DNA of 34,950 nt from Bacteroidales bacterium UBA4333 (GTDB taxonomy: Bacteria > Bacteroidota > Bacteroidia > Bacteroidales > Paludibacteraceae). A model generated the notes under the pieces. It was not told the DNA's origin. It did not search any database and was given only the letters and a program-made list of their open reading frames with translations. The DNA lies in the NCBI GenBank assembly GCA_002394335.1, contig DGTP01000003.1, forward strand, positions 1 to 34,950, in the 5' to 3' direction. Each line of letters begins with the position of its first letter. Within the stretch, counting starts at the first letter, position 1. The position numbers were made by a program, and so were the translations under genes. Shown one piece after another: positions 6,914-16,220 of this stretch.

Positions 6914-8290
6914 ATGAGTTTAGTTAAAAGTATTTCAGGCATCCGCGGCACTATAGGCGGACGCGTAGGCGAAGGACTCAATCCTGTAGATATAGTACGG
7001 TTTACGGCGGCTTACGCCACCCAGCGCAAGGCAGCACTGCCGGAGAACAAGACCATCGTGGTGGGTCGTGACGCCCGTATCAGCGGCGAGATGGTAGAAC
7101 ATATTGTGTGCGGCACGCTCATCGGCATGGGGTACAACGTAGTGAATATCGGCATGGCAACCACTCCGACGACCGAGTTGGCAGTGATCCACGAGCAGGC
7201 AGCCGGAGGCATTATCCTCACCGCAAGTCATAACCCTAAGCAGTGGAACGCACTCAAACTGCTCAACGAGAAAGGCGAGTTTCTCAACGATGCAGAAGGC
7301 AAAGGCGTGTTAGCGATTGCCGAGAAAGAAGATTTCAGTTTCGCCGAGGTGGACGAGTTAGGCGCGATGACGCACAAAGACTATCTGCCGCAGCACGTGC
7401 AGGACGTGCTTGCCCTCAAGCTGGTGGACAAAGACGCCATCGAGAAGAAGAACTTCACCGTAGCCATCGACTGTGTGAACTCGATAGGCGGACTGGCTAT
7501 CCCTGCCATCCTGAAAGCACTGGGCGTGAAGAATATCATCGAACTGAACTGCACTCCCAACGGGCACTTCCCGCATAACCCGGAACCTCTGCCACAGCAC
7601 CTGACCGAGATAAGCAACCTGCTCAAAGAAGGCAAAGCCGATGTAGGATTTGTAGTGGATCCGGACGTGGACAGACTTGCCATTATCTGTGAGAACGGCG
7701 AGATGTTCGGCGAGGAATACACCCTGGTGAGCGTAGCCGACTATGTGCTAAGCCACACGAAGGGTAACACCGTCAGCAACCTCTCCTCCACCCGTGCGCT
7801 GAGCGATGTAACGCGTGCCCACGGAGGCGAATACAGCGCCAGTGCCGTAGGCGAAGTGAACGTAACGACCGAGATGAAACGCGTGGGGGCAGTGATCGGC
7901 GGTGAGGGTAACGGTGGTGTGATTTACCCTGAGAGCCATTACGGACGCGACGCTCTGGTAGGCATTGCCCTGTTCCTTAGCCATCTGGCGCACAAGAACA
8001 TGAAAGTGAGCGAACTCCGCCGGACCTACCCCAACTATTGCATCAGCAAGAACCGCATTGACTTGACTGCGGAGATGAATGTGGACCGCATTCTGGAAGA
8101 GGTGAAAGAGATCTATCGCAACGAGCGCATCAACGACTGCGACGGTGTGAAGATTGATTTTGCAGACGGCTGGGTACATCTGCGCAAAAGCAATACCGAA
8201 CCTATCATCCGCGTCTATTCGGAGGCGGCGACAATGGAGGAAGCCAATGCCTTGGCACAGAAAGTGATGGATGTGGTGTTAAAAAAATAA
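6914..8290 (+). CDS. glmM: Phosphoglucosamine mutase
   Basis: This 458-residue enzyme of the alpha-D-phosphohexomutase family interconverts glucosamine-6-phosphate and glucosamine-1-phosphate, feeding UDP-GlcNAc for peptidoglycan and lipid A. The phosphoserine loop TASHNP carries Ser105. The metal-binding loop is DPDVDR, the sugar-binding loop GEGNGG, and the phosphate-binding loop near the C-terminus RKSNTEPIIRVY. Length fits the family. The short N-terminus beginning SLVKSISGIRGT is typical of the Bacteroidota form, which is sometimes annotated as phosphomannomutase, so some doubt about exact substrate remains. It starts 3 bases after the DUF4827-like gene and ends 3 bases before surE. Confidence 0.9.
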   Translation: MSLVKSISGIRGTIGGRVGEGLNPVDIVRFTAAYATQRKAALPENKTIVVGRDARISGEMVEHIVCGTLIGMGYNVVNIGMATTPTTELAVIHEQAAGGIILTASHNPKQWNALKLLNEKGEFLNDAEGKGVLAIAEKEDFSFAEVDELGAMTHKDYLPQHVQDVLALKLVDKDAIEKKNFTVAIDCVNSIGGLAIPAILKALGVKNIIELNCTPNGHFPHNPEPLPQHLTEISNLLKEGKADVGFVVDPDVDRLAIICENGEMFGEEYTLVSVADYVLSHTKGNTVSNLSSTRALSDVTRAHGGEYSASAVGEVNVTTEMKRVGAVIGGEGNGGVIYPESHYGRDALVGIALFLSHLAHKNMKVSELRRTYPNYCISKNRIDLTAEMNVDRILEEVKEIYRNERINDCDGVKIDFADGWVHLRKSNTEPIIRVYSEAATMEEANALAQKVMDVVLKK

Positions 8291-8293
8291 CCC

Positions 8294-9028
8294 ATGGAGA
8301 TACTGATTACCAACGACGACGGCTGGGGTACACCCGGCATCCGCCTGCTGGCACAAGAGATGAGCCGCCTTGGGCATGTGACGGTAGTAGCGCCGGACTC
8401 GCCGCGCAGCGGTTTTGGCGCATGCATTACCGCCACAGAAGCTATCTATCTGACGAAGGTGGAGAGCGATATAGAGAATACGGATGTCTATATATCGACC
8501 GGCACGCCTGTGGACTGCGTGAAACTGGCGGTTGAGGTGGTCTATCAAGGAAAACTGCCGGATCTGCTGGTGAGTGGCATTAACCACGGCAACAACTGCT
8601 CGGTCAATGTGCTGTATTCGGGTACGATGGGTGCCTGTATAGCCGGCTGCGAACACGGTATCCCGTCCATCGGTTTCTCGATTGACGACCATAGCATGGA
8701 GGTGGACTTACAGTATTTCAGACCATGGATAGAGAAGATCACCCACCGGTTGCTTGACAGAGGTTTTGCACCACGGGTGTGCTATAACGTGAACGCACCT
8801 GTCGGCGAAATAGACGATGCGCGGATGGCTCGCTCCAGCCATGGCAGATGGATCAAAGAGATGCGCCCGCACACCGACGAGGCGGGCAAAGACTGTTACC
8901 TCTTAGGCGGTGAGTTCCAAAACGACGAGCCGGATGCCAAAGACACCGACTGGTGGATGCTCAAGCATCGGATGATCGCTATTCAGCCTGTAACGATTGA
9001 CGTGACCCACTATGCATCGCTTCGATAA
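8294..9028 (+). CDS. surE: 5'/3'-nucleotidase SurE
   Basis: This 244-residue protein belongs to the SurE survival-protein family of metal-dependent nucleoside monophosphatases. The N-terminal metal site ITNDDG (Asp8, Asp9) is followed by VVAPDSPRSGFG, STGTPVDCVKLA, VSGINHGNN and the YSGTMGAC segment, all standard. In Bacteroides, surE is commonly followed by lpxB on the same strand. Here lpxB is the next large gene but points the other way, and a small membrane protein lies between. The last 17 bases overlap that small gene. Confidence 0.95.
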   Translation: MEILITNDDGWGTPGIRLLAQEMSRLGHVTVVAPDSPRSGFGACITATEAIYLTKVESDIENTDVYISTGTPVDCVKLAVEVVYQGKLPDLLVSGINHGNNCSVNVLYSGTMGACIAGCEHGIPSIGFSIDDHSMEVDLQYFRPWIEKITHRLLDRGFAPRVCYNVNAPVGEIDDARMARSSHGRWIKEMRPHTDEAGKDCYLLGGEFQNDEPDAKDTDWWMLKHRMIAIQPVTIDVTHYASLR

Positions 9029-9290
9029 ATATTGGATTGGGGTGCTGATAGGCCTGCTCTTCCCCGCGATATTCGGGTACGCCTACTTAGAGAGTCTGCA
9101 CCTATGGCAGGCATTGTCGTCCTTGGGGGACTTGGCACAAGGCATTATCAGCAAGCTGCTGATAGTATGTGTATTTCCTGACCTGGCGCTGATTTTTCTC
9201 TTCTACACGACCGACACCTGGAAACTGAGCAAAGGAATCCTGATCGGCTCCTTTCCTTATATCTTGGCGGCATTGATTATCTCGATGTGA
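9012..9290 (+). CDS. Small membrane protein, three predicted membrane segments
   Basis: A 92-residue hydrophobic protein starting within the last codons of surE (17 bp overlap), which suggests translational coupling. Three hydrophobic stretches are visible, near residues 8-25, 44-64 and 73-91, the last running to the C-terminus. The opening HRFDKYWIGVLIGLLFP looks like a small uncharacterised Bacteroidales protein I recall near surE, but I cannot name a function. It ends one base before the stop codon of the oppositely oriented lpxB. Confidence 0.7.
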   Translation: MHRFDKYWIGVLIGLLFPAIFGYAYLESLHLWQALSSLGDLAQGIISKLLIVCVFPDLALIFLFYTTDTWKLSKGILIGSFPYILAALIISM

Positions 9291-9291
9291 A

Positions 9292-10419
9292 TCAAGAGAC
9301 ACACTCACGCGCGGCATTCGCCGCAGCGGACTGCGTACCCAACAGAAGACGAAGATGCTCGTATTCAGCGAGCATTTTTTGTGTATATTGCTCATCCGTG
9401 AGCAGTTTCTGCAACGCCTCAGCCACCTTGTCCGCCGTAAAATCATCGGCTACCAGTTCTGGGATAACTTCTTCGCCGGCAAGGATATTCACCAAGGTGA
9501 AATGACGGATAGAAAACACCAGCGACTGCGCCCATCTGAGCATGCCAATAAGACGGCTGCATGCCAAGTGGTATACCGCTACTTGGGGACATCCGAGCAG
9601 TGCTGTCTCGAGCGTAGCCGTACCGGAATTGACAACAGCGGCTTGCGCCTCGCGGACAACAGCATGAGTGTCGCGGGTAAGGGTCTCCCCCTCGCGGAGA
9701 TAAGGACGATAGAACGCCTCTTCCAAGCCCGGCGCAGCTGACACCACAATACGGTACTGCGGAAAACGACGGGCAGCAGTTAACATACGTGGCAGGCAAT
9801 GGGTCACCTCCGAGGGACGGCTACCGGGAAGAAGGGCGATAAGAGGCCTTTCTCCGGATTGCGGAACCGAGACGTTGCGGGATTGTTGCGCTATGGGATT
9901 ACTGCATTGTGAGAGTTCTTCTACTGTGGGATTTCCTACATAAGTGCAGTCGTAGCCGTGACGCTTGTAGTAGTCAGGCTCGAAGGGGAAAATCGCCAGT
10001 ATCCGGTCGCATAGCCGGGCGATACGATGAATACGCCACGGTTTCCACGCCCACACCTTGGGAGGAATGTAATAGATAATACGGGTAGCCGGCAGTTTAC
10101 GACGGCAGAATGCCGCCATCTTAAGATTGAAAGAAGGATAGTCGATGAGGATCAACACATCGGGTGTTGTCTCCAAAAGCGCCCGTCGCGCAATGCGGAA
10201 ATTCCGCCTGACCTGACCTATATTACGCAGTACCGCAGCAAAACCCATGAAACTCATCCGGCGGGAGGACTGGTATAAGCGGCACTTGGCGGCTTCCATT
10301 CGGTCGCCGCCAAGTCCGCTAAACGTAGCCTCAGGATCCAAAAGACGTATCTGCTCAATGAGAGCCGCTGCGTGCATGTCTCCGGAAGCCTCTCCTGCTA
10401 TTAAGAAGTATTTTGCCAT
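9292..10419 (-). CDS. lpxB: Lipid-A-disaccharide synthase
   Basis: This 375-residue glycosyltransferase (GT19) condenses UDP-2,3-diacylglucosamine with lipid X to the lipid A disaccharide at the inner face of the inner membrane. Diagnostic segments are IAGEASGDMHAA at the N-terminus, SFMGFAAVL, IDYPSFNLKMA, YYIPPKVWAWKPWRI, IFPFEPDYY, YVGNPTVE, LLPGSRPSEV and NSGTATLETALLG. It is the last gene of the rsfS-ftsH-M16 operon, 20 bases after the M16 stop. A low-similarity stretch around residues 172-188 (QCSNPIAQQSRNVSVPQSG) replaces a short loop. Confidence 0.95.
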   Translation of the reverse strand: MAKYFLIAGEASGDMHAAALIEQIRLLDPEATFSGLGGDRMEAAKCRLYQSSRRMSFMGFAAVLRNIGQVRRNFRIARRALLETTPDVLILIDYPSFNLKMAAFCRRKLPATRIIYYIPPKVWAWKPWRIHRIARLCDRILAIFPFEPDYYKRHGYDCTYVGNPTVEELSQCSNPIAQQSRNVSVPQSGERPLIALLPGSRPSEVTHCLPRMLTAARRFPQYRIVVSAAPGLEEAFYRPYLREGETLTRDTHAVVREAQAAVVNSGTATLETALLGCPQVAVYHLACSRLIGMLRWAQSLVFSIRHFTLVNILAGEEVIPELVADDFTADKVAEALQKLLTDEQYTQKMLAEYEHLRLLLGTQSAAANAARECVS

Positions 10420-10439
10420 AGGTACCCGGCAATGAGTCC

Positions 10440-13241
10440 CTACTCTTTCGGGAACATTACTACCTCAAACAAATTGCCGGCAGAAACGAGTTGACGAAGC
10501 GTCTGCTGAACGGTCTCGGCAGTGATCGCTTCCACAGCAGCCTTATACGTCTGCACCTCGTTGTCGCCATACATATAATAGGTATAGAGGGCTGAACGCC
10601 AATATGTGTTCTTTTCCAGGTTCTCCTGGAAATCTTTGAGCATCGACTCTTTCTCCTTCTGCAGGTCGGAAGCCAGAGGTCCGTTATCCAAGATTGTCTG
10701 TACCTCCTCGTAGATGATTTCCATCAAACGCTCCTGCTTTTTAGGATCGGTGTCAAACTGCATGATAAGAGCAGCTGACGGCTTGGGCAGGCGTCCTACG
10801 AATCCGTAGGTGCCAACCCCGTACGAACCTCCTTCGCGTTCTCGGATTGACTCCAGATAACGGGTACTGAGGATGCGTCCCACCATCTCCATATTGAGAT
10901 CGTTGGAGAGGCTGTACGGCATATCATAAGAGGTATAGCGCACAAAATTGGAAGCCGTAGTGGTCTGCATCTCACGGCTGAAACGGTTTTGTTTCTTACC
11001 CGGAACGACCGTCACATTGTGATCCACAATCTCCTCACGGCTCTTCTTGGTCTTCATGCCTCCGATCCAACGGCAGATGAGTGCACGGGTAGCCTCGTCC
11101 TTGGGGTCGATATTACCAACAAAGGTGAAGGTGAAGTCCGCAGGGTTCGCAAAACGCTGTTTGTAGATCTTGAGTGCAGTAGCCATCGAGACACGATCCA
11201 ACATTGCCGCATTACTGAGCACCAGACGGTCGGAATAGTTATTCATCATCACCTGTACCGAATCAGAGAACGCCGCTTTGGGGTTCTTGTCACGGTTGAC
11301 GAGTTGGTTTTGGAGAAGGTTGATAAGCGTTTGGTATGCCTCTTTGTCCTTGCGGGGAGAGGTGAAATAGAGATACGAGAGTTGAAGCATCGTCTCAAAA
11401 TCCTTAACGCTGCTCGAACCGCTCATCCGTTCCGTAAAATCGGAGATCGAAGGGGAGACAGAAGCCGTCTTGCCGGTAAGGGCTTTCTCGAGTTGGCTCA
11501 TTGAGAACGAACCAACACCCATAAACTCCACTACCGCAGTAGCCAACTCTGCAGAGGGCAGATCAGCCGTTTTGACGAGCGAGGTTCCGCCTTTGGAGAA
11601 TGCCTGTAATAGAATCTCGTCCGCTTTGAATTCGGTAGGTTTGATCACCACTTTCACACCATTGGACAACATCCACTCGGTAGTACCCAGTTCGGCATTG
11701 GTAGTCTCGGAGATGATCTTTCCGGCTTTGGGTGCTTTCTTCACCAGTTTGTCGTTAACCACCTCCTCTTTGGGGGCCTTGATATCAAGCAATGCCATTC
11801 CTTCGAGCGAATGGAGAATAGTCTCTTCGTTGGGGATATTCACCTCTTTTTTCTCTGCTCCGGAGATGGCTACGGTGGGGTTAGCATGAATAAAGGAAGC
11901 CGCCATCTCATTGACCACTTTGAGATCAATCATCGGCAGGACGGATTTCACCATCTCGTTCTCCCACTCAATACCCGGCATTACCTCGCCGTCTTCAAAA
12001 TGGCGGATGCACTCGCGCGCCAGATTGATATTCCGACGGGTGTTACGCTCGTTGTATAATTTCTCCATCGAATTGAGTTTCTCGTTCTTGACGCGATCCA
12101 GTTCTGCCTGAGTAAAGCCATAGCGGCGCATCTTCTCCAGTTCGAAGAGCAGGTCATTGAAAGCCTTTGCCTCTTTGCCTTCCTTCGGGATAGCAACAGC
12201 CATGAAAGCGTCACGTTCCTTAACAATCTCGCCATATTGGCATCCTGCGCCGGTGAATGACGCCTGAGGGTTCATCGCCAAGTCGGAGAGACGCTCGTCG
12301 AGCATGTCGCACACCAATTCGCGCACCAGATTGATAACATATTCCTGGGCGGTGCCTAAAACGGCTGCCGGCAGTTTGTCTGCCTTGTATTGGATTGTAA
12401 CGCGGCTCCCCTGCGCCTCCGGATCGGTGACGATAGCTATCAGCGGTGCGGTGTTGTTCTCCACCGAATAGATCGGTCTCTCACCGCGATTGGGGCGTGC
12501 CGGGACATCCGCCCAGAGACGTTTGATCTTCGCCTCGATGGAATCCACATTGATATCACCCACCACTACTATTGCCTGGTTATCAGGGCCGTACCATTTA
12601 TGATAATAGTCACGTATAGCCTGATATTCAAAGTTATTGATCACAGCCGTGTCGCCAATCACGTCGCGGATAGCATACTGCGAACCCGGATACATCTTCG
12701 CCTGCATCTCTTTCCAAATACGGCGTTGGGCAGTACGACCGGTACGCCACTCCTCCAGAATCACGCCACGCTCAGCGTCTATCTCCTCCGGCAGGAGCAA
12801 CAAACCGCACGCCCAGTCATGCATTACAAGCAGGGCTGAATCCACAATTCCTTCGCGATAGGTAGGCACATCGGAAAGACGATAGACAGTTTCGTCCAAC
12901 GATGTATAAGCATTGATATTACCGCCGAAATTGACGCCCACTGACTCAAAATAATTGATAATCCCCTTGCCCGGGAAATGCTGGGTACCATTGAATGCCA
13001 TGTGCTCCAAAAAGTGCGCCAAACCGTTCTGGTGATCTTCTTCGAGGATAGCACCTACTGCTTGGGCAATATGGAACTCGCAACGCTGTTTGGGTTGCTC
13101 GTTATGACGGATATAGTAAGTCAAGCCATTATCCAGATGTCCATAACGCACATCCGGATCAACGGGCAGTTTAGGCATCTCCTGCGCTGCCAATGCCAGC
13201 GCAATGCCTATAAAACTAAAACTAAGCCAAAGTCTCTTCAT
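10440..13241 (-). CDS. M16 family metallopeptidase (PqqL-like), periplasmic
   Basis: This 933-residue zinc protease has a signal peptide (MKRLWLSFSFIGIALALAAQ), which decides the start at 13241. A longer open frame reaches back to 13367 inside ftsH but adds only a non-signal extension. The inverted zinc motif HFLEH is at residues 76-80, in GLAHFLEHMAFNGT, with the distal Glu in ERGVILEEW. Two tandem M16 halves, the second inactive, match the usual length near 930-940. Relatives degrade peptides in the periplasm and PqqL is tied to iron uptake in enterobacteria, but the substrate here is unknown. The start overlaps the end of ftsH by 20 bases. An M16 protease in this position, between ftsH and lpxB, is not the arrangement I recall from Bacteroides. 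Confidence 0.92.
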   Translation of the reverse strand: MKRLWLSFSFIGIALALAAQEMPKLPVDPDVRYGHLDNGLTYYIRHNEQPKQRCEFHIAQAVGAILEEDHQNGLAHFLEHMAFNGTQHFPGKGIINYFESVGVNFGGNINAYTSLDETVYRLSDVPTYREGIVDSALLVMHDWACGLLLLPEEIDAERGVILEEWRTGRTAQRRIWKEMQAKMYPGSQYAIRDVIGDTAVINNFEYQAIRDYYHKWYGPDNQAIVVVGDINVDSIEAKIKRLWADVPARPNRGERPIYSVENNTAPLIAIVTDPEAQGSRVTIQYKADKLPAAVLGTAQEYVINLVRELVCDMLDERLSDLAMNPQASFTGAGCQYGEIVKERDAFMAVAIPKEGKEAKAFNDLLFELEKMRRYGFTQAELDRVKNEKLNSMEKLYNERNTRRNINLARECIRHFEDGEVMPGIEWENEMVKSVLPMIDLKVVNEMAASFIHANPTVAISGAEKKEVNIPNEETILHSLEGMALLDIKAPKEEVVNDKLVKKAPKAGKIISETTNAELGTTEWMLSNGVKVVIKPTEFKADEILLQAFSKGGTSLVKTADLPSAELATAVVEFMGVGSFSMSQLEKALTGKTASVSPSISDFTERMSGSSSVKDFETMLQLSYLYFTSPRKDKEAYQTLINLLQNQLVNRDKNPKAAFSDSVQVMMNNYSDRLVLSNAAMLDRVSMATALKIYKQRFANPADFTFTFVGNIDPKDEATRALICRWIGGMKTKKSREEIVDHNVTVVPGKKQNRFSREMQTTTASNFVRYTSYDMPYSLSNDLNMEMVGRILSTRYLESIREREGGSYGVGTYGFVGRLPKPSAALIMQFDTDPKKQERLMEIIYEEVQTILDNGPLASDLQKEKESMLKDFQENLEKNTYWRSALYTYYMYGDNEVQTYKAAVEAITAETVQQTLRQLVSAGNLFEVVMFPKE

Positions 13242-15309
13242 TGTTCTCGTTATTTGGTGTATTATCATTCTTTTCTTGCGATGCCCGCTCTTGGGCTTCC
13301 TTGTTATCATCCAGGATCTGGTCGCCTCTGCTCTTCCATGGGCGTTCTCCCAGCACGGCTGCCACATCCTCGTGGGTGATCACCTCGCGTTCGATAAGCA
13401 GTTCTGCCAGTTTATGGTGTCCTTCCGCATGTTCAGAGAGGATTTTCTTAGCGCGTTCCATCTGCTCCGCTATAATGCGTTTGGTCTCCTCGTCAATGAG
13501 TTCGGAGGTCTTCTCCGAATACGGTTTGGCAAGCGCATAATCGTACTGACCGGTAGAGTCATAGAAACTTATATCCTTGAGTTTGTCACTCATGCCATAG
13601 TATGCCACCATTGCATGGGCTTGTTTCGTAGCGCGCTCCAAGTCGTTGAGCGCACCGGTAGAGGTCTGCCCGAGAAATATCTGTTCAGCAGCGCGTCCAC
13701 CAAGCAGTGAACACAACTCGTCCAAGATGTGGTCTTTCTGCGTCAGTTGCCGTTCCTCTGGCAAATACCAAGCAGCACCCAATGCCATCCCGCGAGGAAC
13801 AATGGTCACCTTCACCAACGGGTTTGCCCAACGCAGCAGCCATGAAATAGTAGCGTGACCTGCCTCGTGATATGCGATTGAGCGTTTCTCTTCGTTGGTC
13901 ATGATCTTGGTTTTGCGCTCCAAGCCGCCGATAATACGATCCACAGCATCCATGAAATCCTGCTTGCCGACCGTCTTATGACCATTACGGGCTGCTATCA
14001 GCGCCGCCTCGTTACAAACATTGGCAATATCGGCACCCGAAAATCCCGGAGTCTGCTTGGAGAGGAAATCCACATCCAGCGAATCATCCGTCTTAATGGG
14101 ACGCAGATGCACATTAAAAATCTCTTTGCGCTCCTGCAGATCAGGCAACTCTACATGTATCTGCCTGTCAAATCGTCCTGCACGCAGCAATGCCGGATCC
14201 AGGATCTCCGCCCTGTTGGTAGCCGCCAAGATGATAACACCGGTGTTGCTGCCGAATCCATCCATCTCAGTGAGCAACTGGTTAAGAGTTGATTCACGCT
14301 CATCGTTACCGCCGGTCATCACCCCTTTGCCACGGGCACGACCAACTGCATCAATCTCATCGATGAAGATGATAGCTGGTGCTTTCTCTTTCGCCTGACG
14401 GAACAGATCACGCACACGGCTTGCTCCCACACCGACGAACATCTCCACGAAATCGCTACCCGACATCGAGAAAAACGGCACATCCGCCTCGCCGGCAACG
14501 GCTTTTGCCAACAGGGTCTTACCTGTTCCCGGAGGACCTACAAGCAAAGCACCTTTGGGTATCTTAGCACCTATCTCAGTATATTTCTTAGGGTTTTTGA
14601 GGAACTCCACAATCTCCTCCACTTCCTGTTTGGCACCGGCCAAACCGGCAACATCCTTGAAAGTCACCTTGTCTTTCTTATCCTTGTCAAAAAGTTGCGC
14701 TTTGGCTCTGCCCACGCCGAATATACCTCCGCTGAACGAGCCTGCCACGCCTCGGCTCATATACACAAAGAACAGGATCAGCAGCAGAAACGGCAGCACA
14801 TTGATGAGGATCATCGTCCAATAGTTGCGGCTTTCCTTATAGGTCACATCCACCGGCGCTTTCTGCTCTTTAAGACGGCGGGCATTGACTTCCGCCATAT
14901 ATTTGTCAAACTCTTCCAATGACGGCACCTGACTCTTGATCTCGCCCTTGGCTTTTTCTCCAATCGTCTGGTTTCCAAACACAAGGGCATAATTCTTACC
15001 ATGCACCTGCGCCTTAACGGTATTGTCATCATAAGCCGTCACCGACTTGATGGCGTCTTTCTCGATATAGGTTTGGAGTTGCGTATAACTCAGTTTCTTC
15101 TGGCCTCCGGCACGTTCTCCGTCTTCGTCGCCGAACATCCACATGCCCAACAGCACGAAGGCGATGATATACAACACCAGGCTAAGCCATCTTCTGAAAT
15201 CCGGCCGTTGAGGGCCATTACCACCCTCCGGCTCGTGTATCGGTTGTTGCGGGCCTCTCTTCAAAGGCTCGGCAGACTGCGCTTTTTGCGTTTCTTCTTC
15301 TTTTGCCAT
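13222..15309 (-). CDS. ftsH: ATP-dependent zinc metalloprotease FtsH
   Basis: A membrane-anchored AAA+ protease of 695 residues for quality control of membrane proteins and, in many Gram-negatives, control of LPS synthesis. Membrane segments lie near 41-58 and 165-184 and flank a periplasmic domain. Walker A (GPPGTGKT) spans about 258-265, Walker B is IIFIDEIDA, the arginine-finger region is RAGRFDRQ, and the zinc site is HEAGH at 481-485. I chose the ATG at 15309 (MAKEEETQ) over an upstream TTG at 15324. A charged cytoplasmic N-terminus of about 40 residues and an Asn/Glu-rich tail (ENNEETLA) frame the conserved core. It is preceded by rsfS, a pairing common in Bacteroidota, and overlaps the next gene by 20 bases. 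Confidence 0.97.
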   Translation of the reverse strand: MAKEEETQKAQSAEPLKRGPQQPIHEPEGGNGPQRPDFRRWLSLVLYIIAFVLLGMWMFGDEDGERAGGQKKLSYTQLQTYIEKDAIKSVTAYDDNTVKAQVHGKNYALVFGNQTIGEKAKGEIKSQVPSLEEFDKYMAEVNARRLKEQKAPVDVTYKESRNYWTMILINVLPFLLLILFFVYMSRGVAGSFSGGIFGVGRAKAQLFDKDKKDKVTFKDVAGLAGAKQEVEEIVEFLKNPKKYTEIGAKIPKGALLVGPPGTGKTLLAKAVAGEADVPFFSMSGSDFVEMFVGVGASRVRDLFRQAKEKAPAIIFIDEIDAVGRARGKGVMTGGNDERESTLNQLLTEMDGFGSNTGVIILAATNRAEILDPALLRAGRFDRQIHVELPDLQERKEIFNVHLRPIKTDDSLDVDFLSKQTPGFSGADIANVCNEAALIAARNGHKTVGKQDFMDAVDRIIGGLERKTKIMTNEEKRSIAYHEAGHATISWLLRWANPLVKVTIVPRGMALGAAWYLPEERQLTQKDHILDELCSLLGGRAAEQIFLGQTSTGALNDLERATKQAHAMVAYYGMSDKLKDISFYDSTGQYDYALAKPYSEKTSELIDEETKRIIAEQMERAKKILSEHAEGHHKLAELLIEREVITHEDVAAVLGERPWKSRGDQILDDNKEAQERASQEKNDNTPNNENNEETLA

Positions 15310-15324
15310 AAACAATCTTGTCAA

Positions 15325-15684
15325 TTAATCTTCCCACTCTGTGATTTTTCCATCCGCCCAGAGATGCTCAATATCATAAAAGGCGCGCGGCTCACGCTGC
15401 ATGATATGTACAAAAATTGTACCATAATCCATTGCTATCCACTCCGCATTTTCTTCTCCAGACACAGAGAGCGGATGGATATGGGTCGCCGTACGCACAA
15501 AATCATCCACCTCGTCGGCGATTGCCGACACTTGCGTATTGCTGTTTCCCTCGGCAATGATCATTATTTCAGCCGGTGCCTCCTTGATTTTGCGCAAGTC
15601 GATAGATACAATGTGTTGTCCTTTTCTGTTGCGAATTCCCTCGATAATGGTCTCCGCCAATTTCTTTGTTGATACTTCTTTCAT
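15325..15684 (-). CDS. rsfS: Ribosomal silencing factor RsfS
   Basis: A 119-residue protein of the RsfS/YbeB/Iojap family. Members bind ribosomal protein L14 on the 50S subunit and block subunit joining when nutrients are short. Family features are the early segment KGQHIVSIDLRKI, IIAEGNSNTQVSAIADEV, and the C-terminal EWIAMDYGTIFVHIMQREPRAFYDIEHLWAD. First gene of its operon, 15 bases before the ftsH ATG, with a promoter about 36 bases upstream. Confidence 0.95.
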   Translation of the reverse strand: MKEVSTKKLAETIIEGIRNRKGQHIVSIDLRKIKEAPAEIMIIAEGNSNTQVSAIADEVDDFVRTATHIHPLSVSGEENAEWIAMDYGTIFVHIMQREPRAFYDIEHLWADGKITEWED

Positions 15685-15720
15685 ATATGATTTTTATTTT
15701 CTGCACTTCAGTAGCGTTCG

Positions 15721-15752
15721 CAAAAGTACTACATTTTTTTGAAATATGCAAG
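15721..15752 (-). promoter_or_regulatory. Bacteroidota-type promoter of rsfS-ftsH
   Basis: On the minus strand CTTG (15749-15752) is followed after 20 bases by TACTTTTG (15721-15728). The rsfS ATG is 36 bases further on. It diverges from the pspC promoter; the two share an AT-rich intergenic region of about 160 bases. Confidence 0.7.
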
Positions 15753-15788
15753 ATTTTTATCTTTTTTTTATAAAAAAAACAAAATTAT

Positions 15789-15819
15789 TTTGATATTTGG
15801 AATAAAAGTTGTAACTTTG
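15789..15819 (+). promoter_or_regulatory. Bacteroidota-type promoter of pspC-parC
   Basis: TTTG at 15789-15792 and TAACTTTG at 15812-15819 are separated by 19 bases. The pspC ATG lies 25 bases downstream. No second promoter of this form lies between pspC and parC, so parC is probably read from here. Confidence 0.75.
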
Positions 15820-15844
15820 CAGCAAAATTAAAAACACCATCGTT

Positions 15845-16042
15845 ATGGAGAAAAGGTTAACCAAGAGCAATAACAAGATGCTCGCCGGTGTTTGCGCCGG
15901 AATAGCAGAGTACTTTAGCATCGATCCGACAGTAGTACGCGTTGCATATGCCGTTTTGTCGGTTTTCTCTACCGGTTTTCCAGGATTGCTTTTGTACTTG
16001 ATCCTAATGATTATCATGCCGGCTAACGCTAATGCTGAATAA
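15845..16042 (+). CDS. PspC domain protein
   Basis: A 65-residue single-domain PspC protein: KRLTKSNNKMLAGVCAGIAEY, then FSIDPTVVRVAYAVLSVFSTG and a hydrophobic helix LLLYLILMIIMP. PspC in enterobacteria senses envelope stress with PspB, but short stand-alone PspC proteins in Bacteroidota have no established role. The first hydrophobic stretch is about residues 34-45 and the second 48-60. It is followed 13 bases later by a 54-residue membrane protein and then parC, suggesting co-expression with topoisomerase IV. Confidence 0.9.
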   Translation: MEKRLTKSNNKMLAGVCAGIAEYFSIDPTVVRVAYAVLSVFSTGFPGLLLYLILMIIMPANANAE

Positions 16043-16055
16043 AAAATAATATATT

Positions 16056-16220
16056 ATGAATACTCTTATGAAATACACCGGTGTACTGCTTGTATTGGCA
16101 GGTGTCTGCCTTTTGGTAGTGTACACACTCGTTCCGTCTAACACTCTGCTCGTCGTATCTTTATTGCTGGAGCTCTGCGGCATCCTGGCGTATATCATTA
16201 TTAACCGCCGTCTTCGCTAA
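16056..16220 (+). CDS. Small two-helix membrane protein between pspC and parC
   Basis: A 54-residue open frame, start ATG 16056, stop TAA 16218-16220. It consists of two hydrophobic helices (TGVLLVLAGVCLLVVYTLV, then a second ending AYIII) and a basic end NRRLR. The stop overlaps the parC start (TAATG), a sign of translational coupling and support for it being real. I cannot name a family. Its position after a PspC protein suggests a membrane partner; that is inference. Confidence 0.75.
   Translation: MNTLMKYTGVLLVLAGVCLLVVYTLVPSNTLLVVSLLLELCGILAYIIINRRLR

Noticed and set aside
13242..13367. N-terminal extension of the M16 protease
   Set aside because: It lies inside ftsH, and the signal peptide begins at the later ATG (13241).
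15310..15324. TTG start of ftsH
   Set aside because: The ATG at 15309 gives the usual N-terminus and avoids crowding the rsfS stop.
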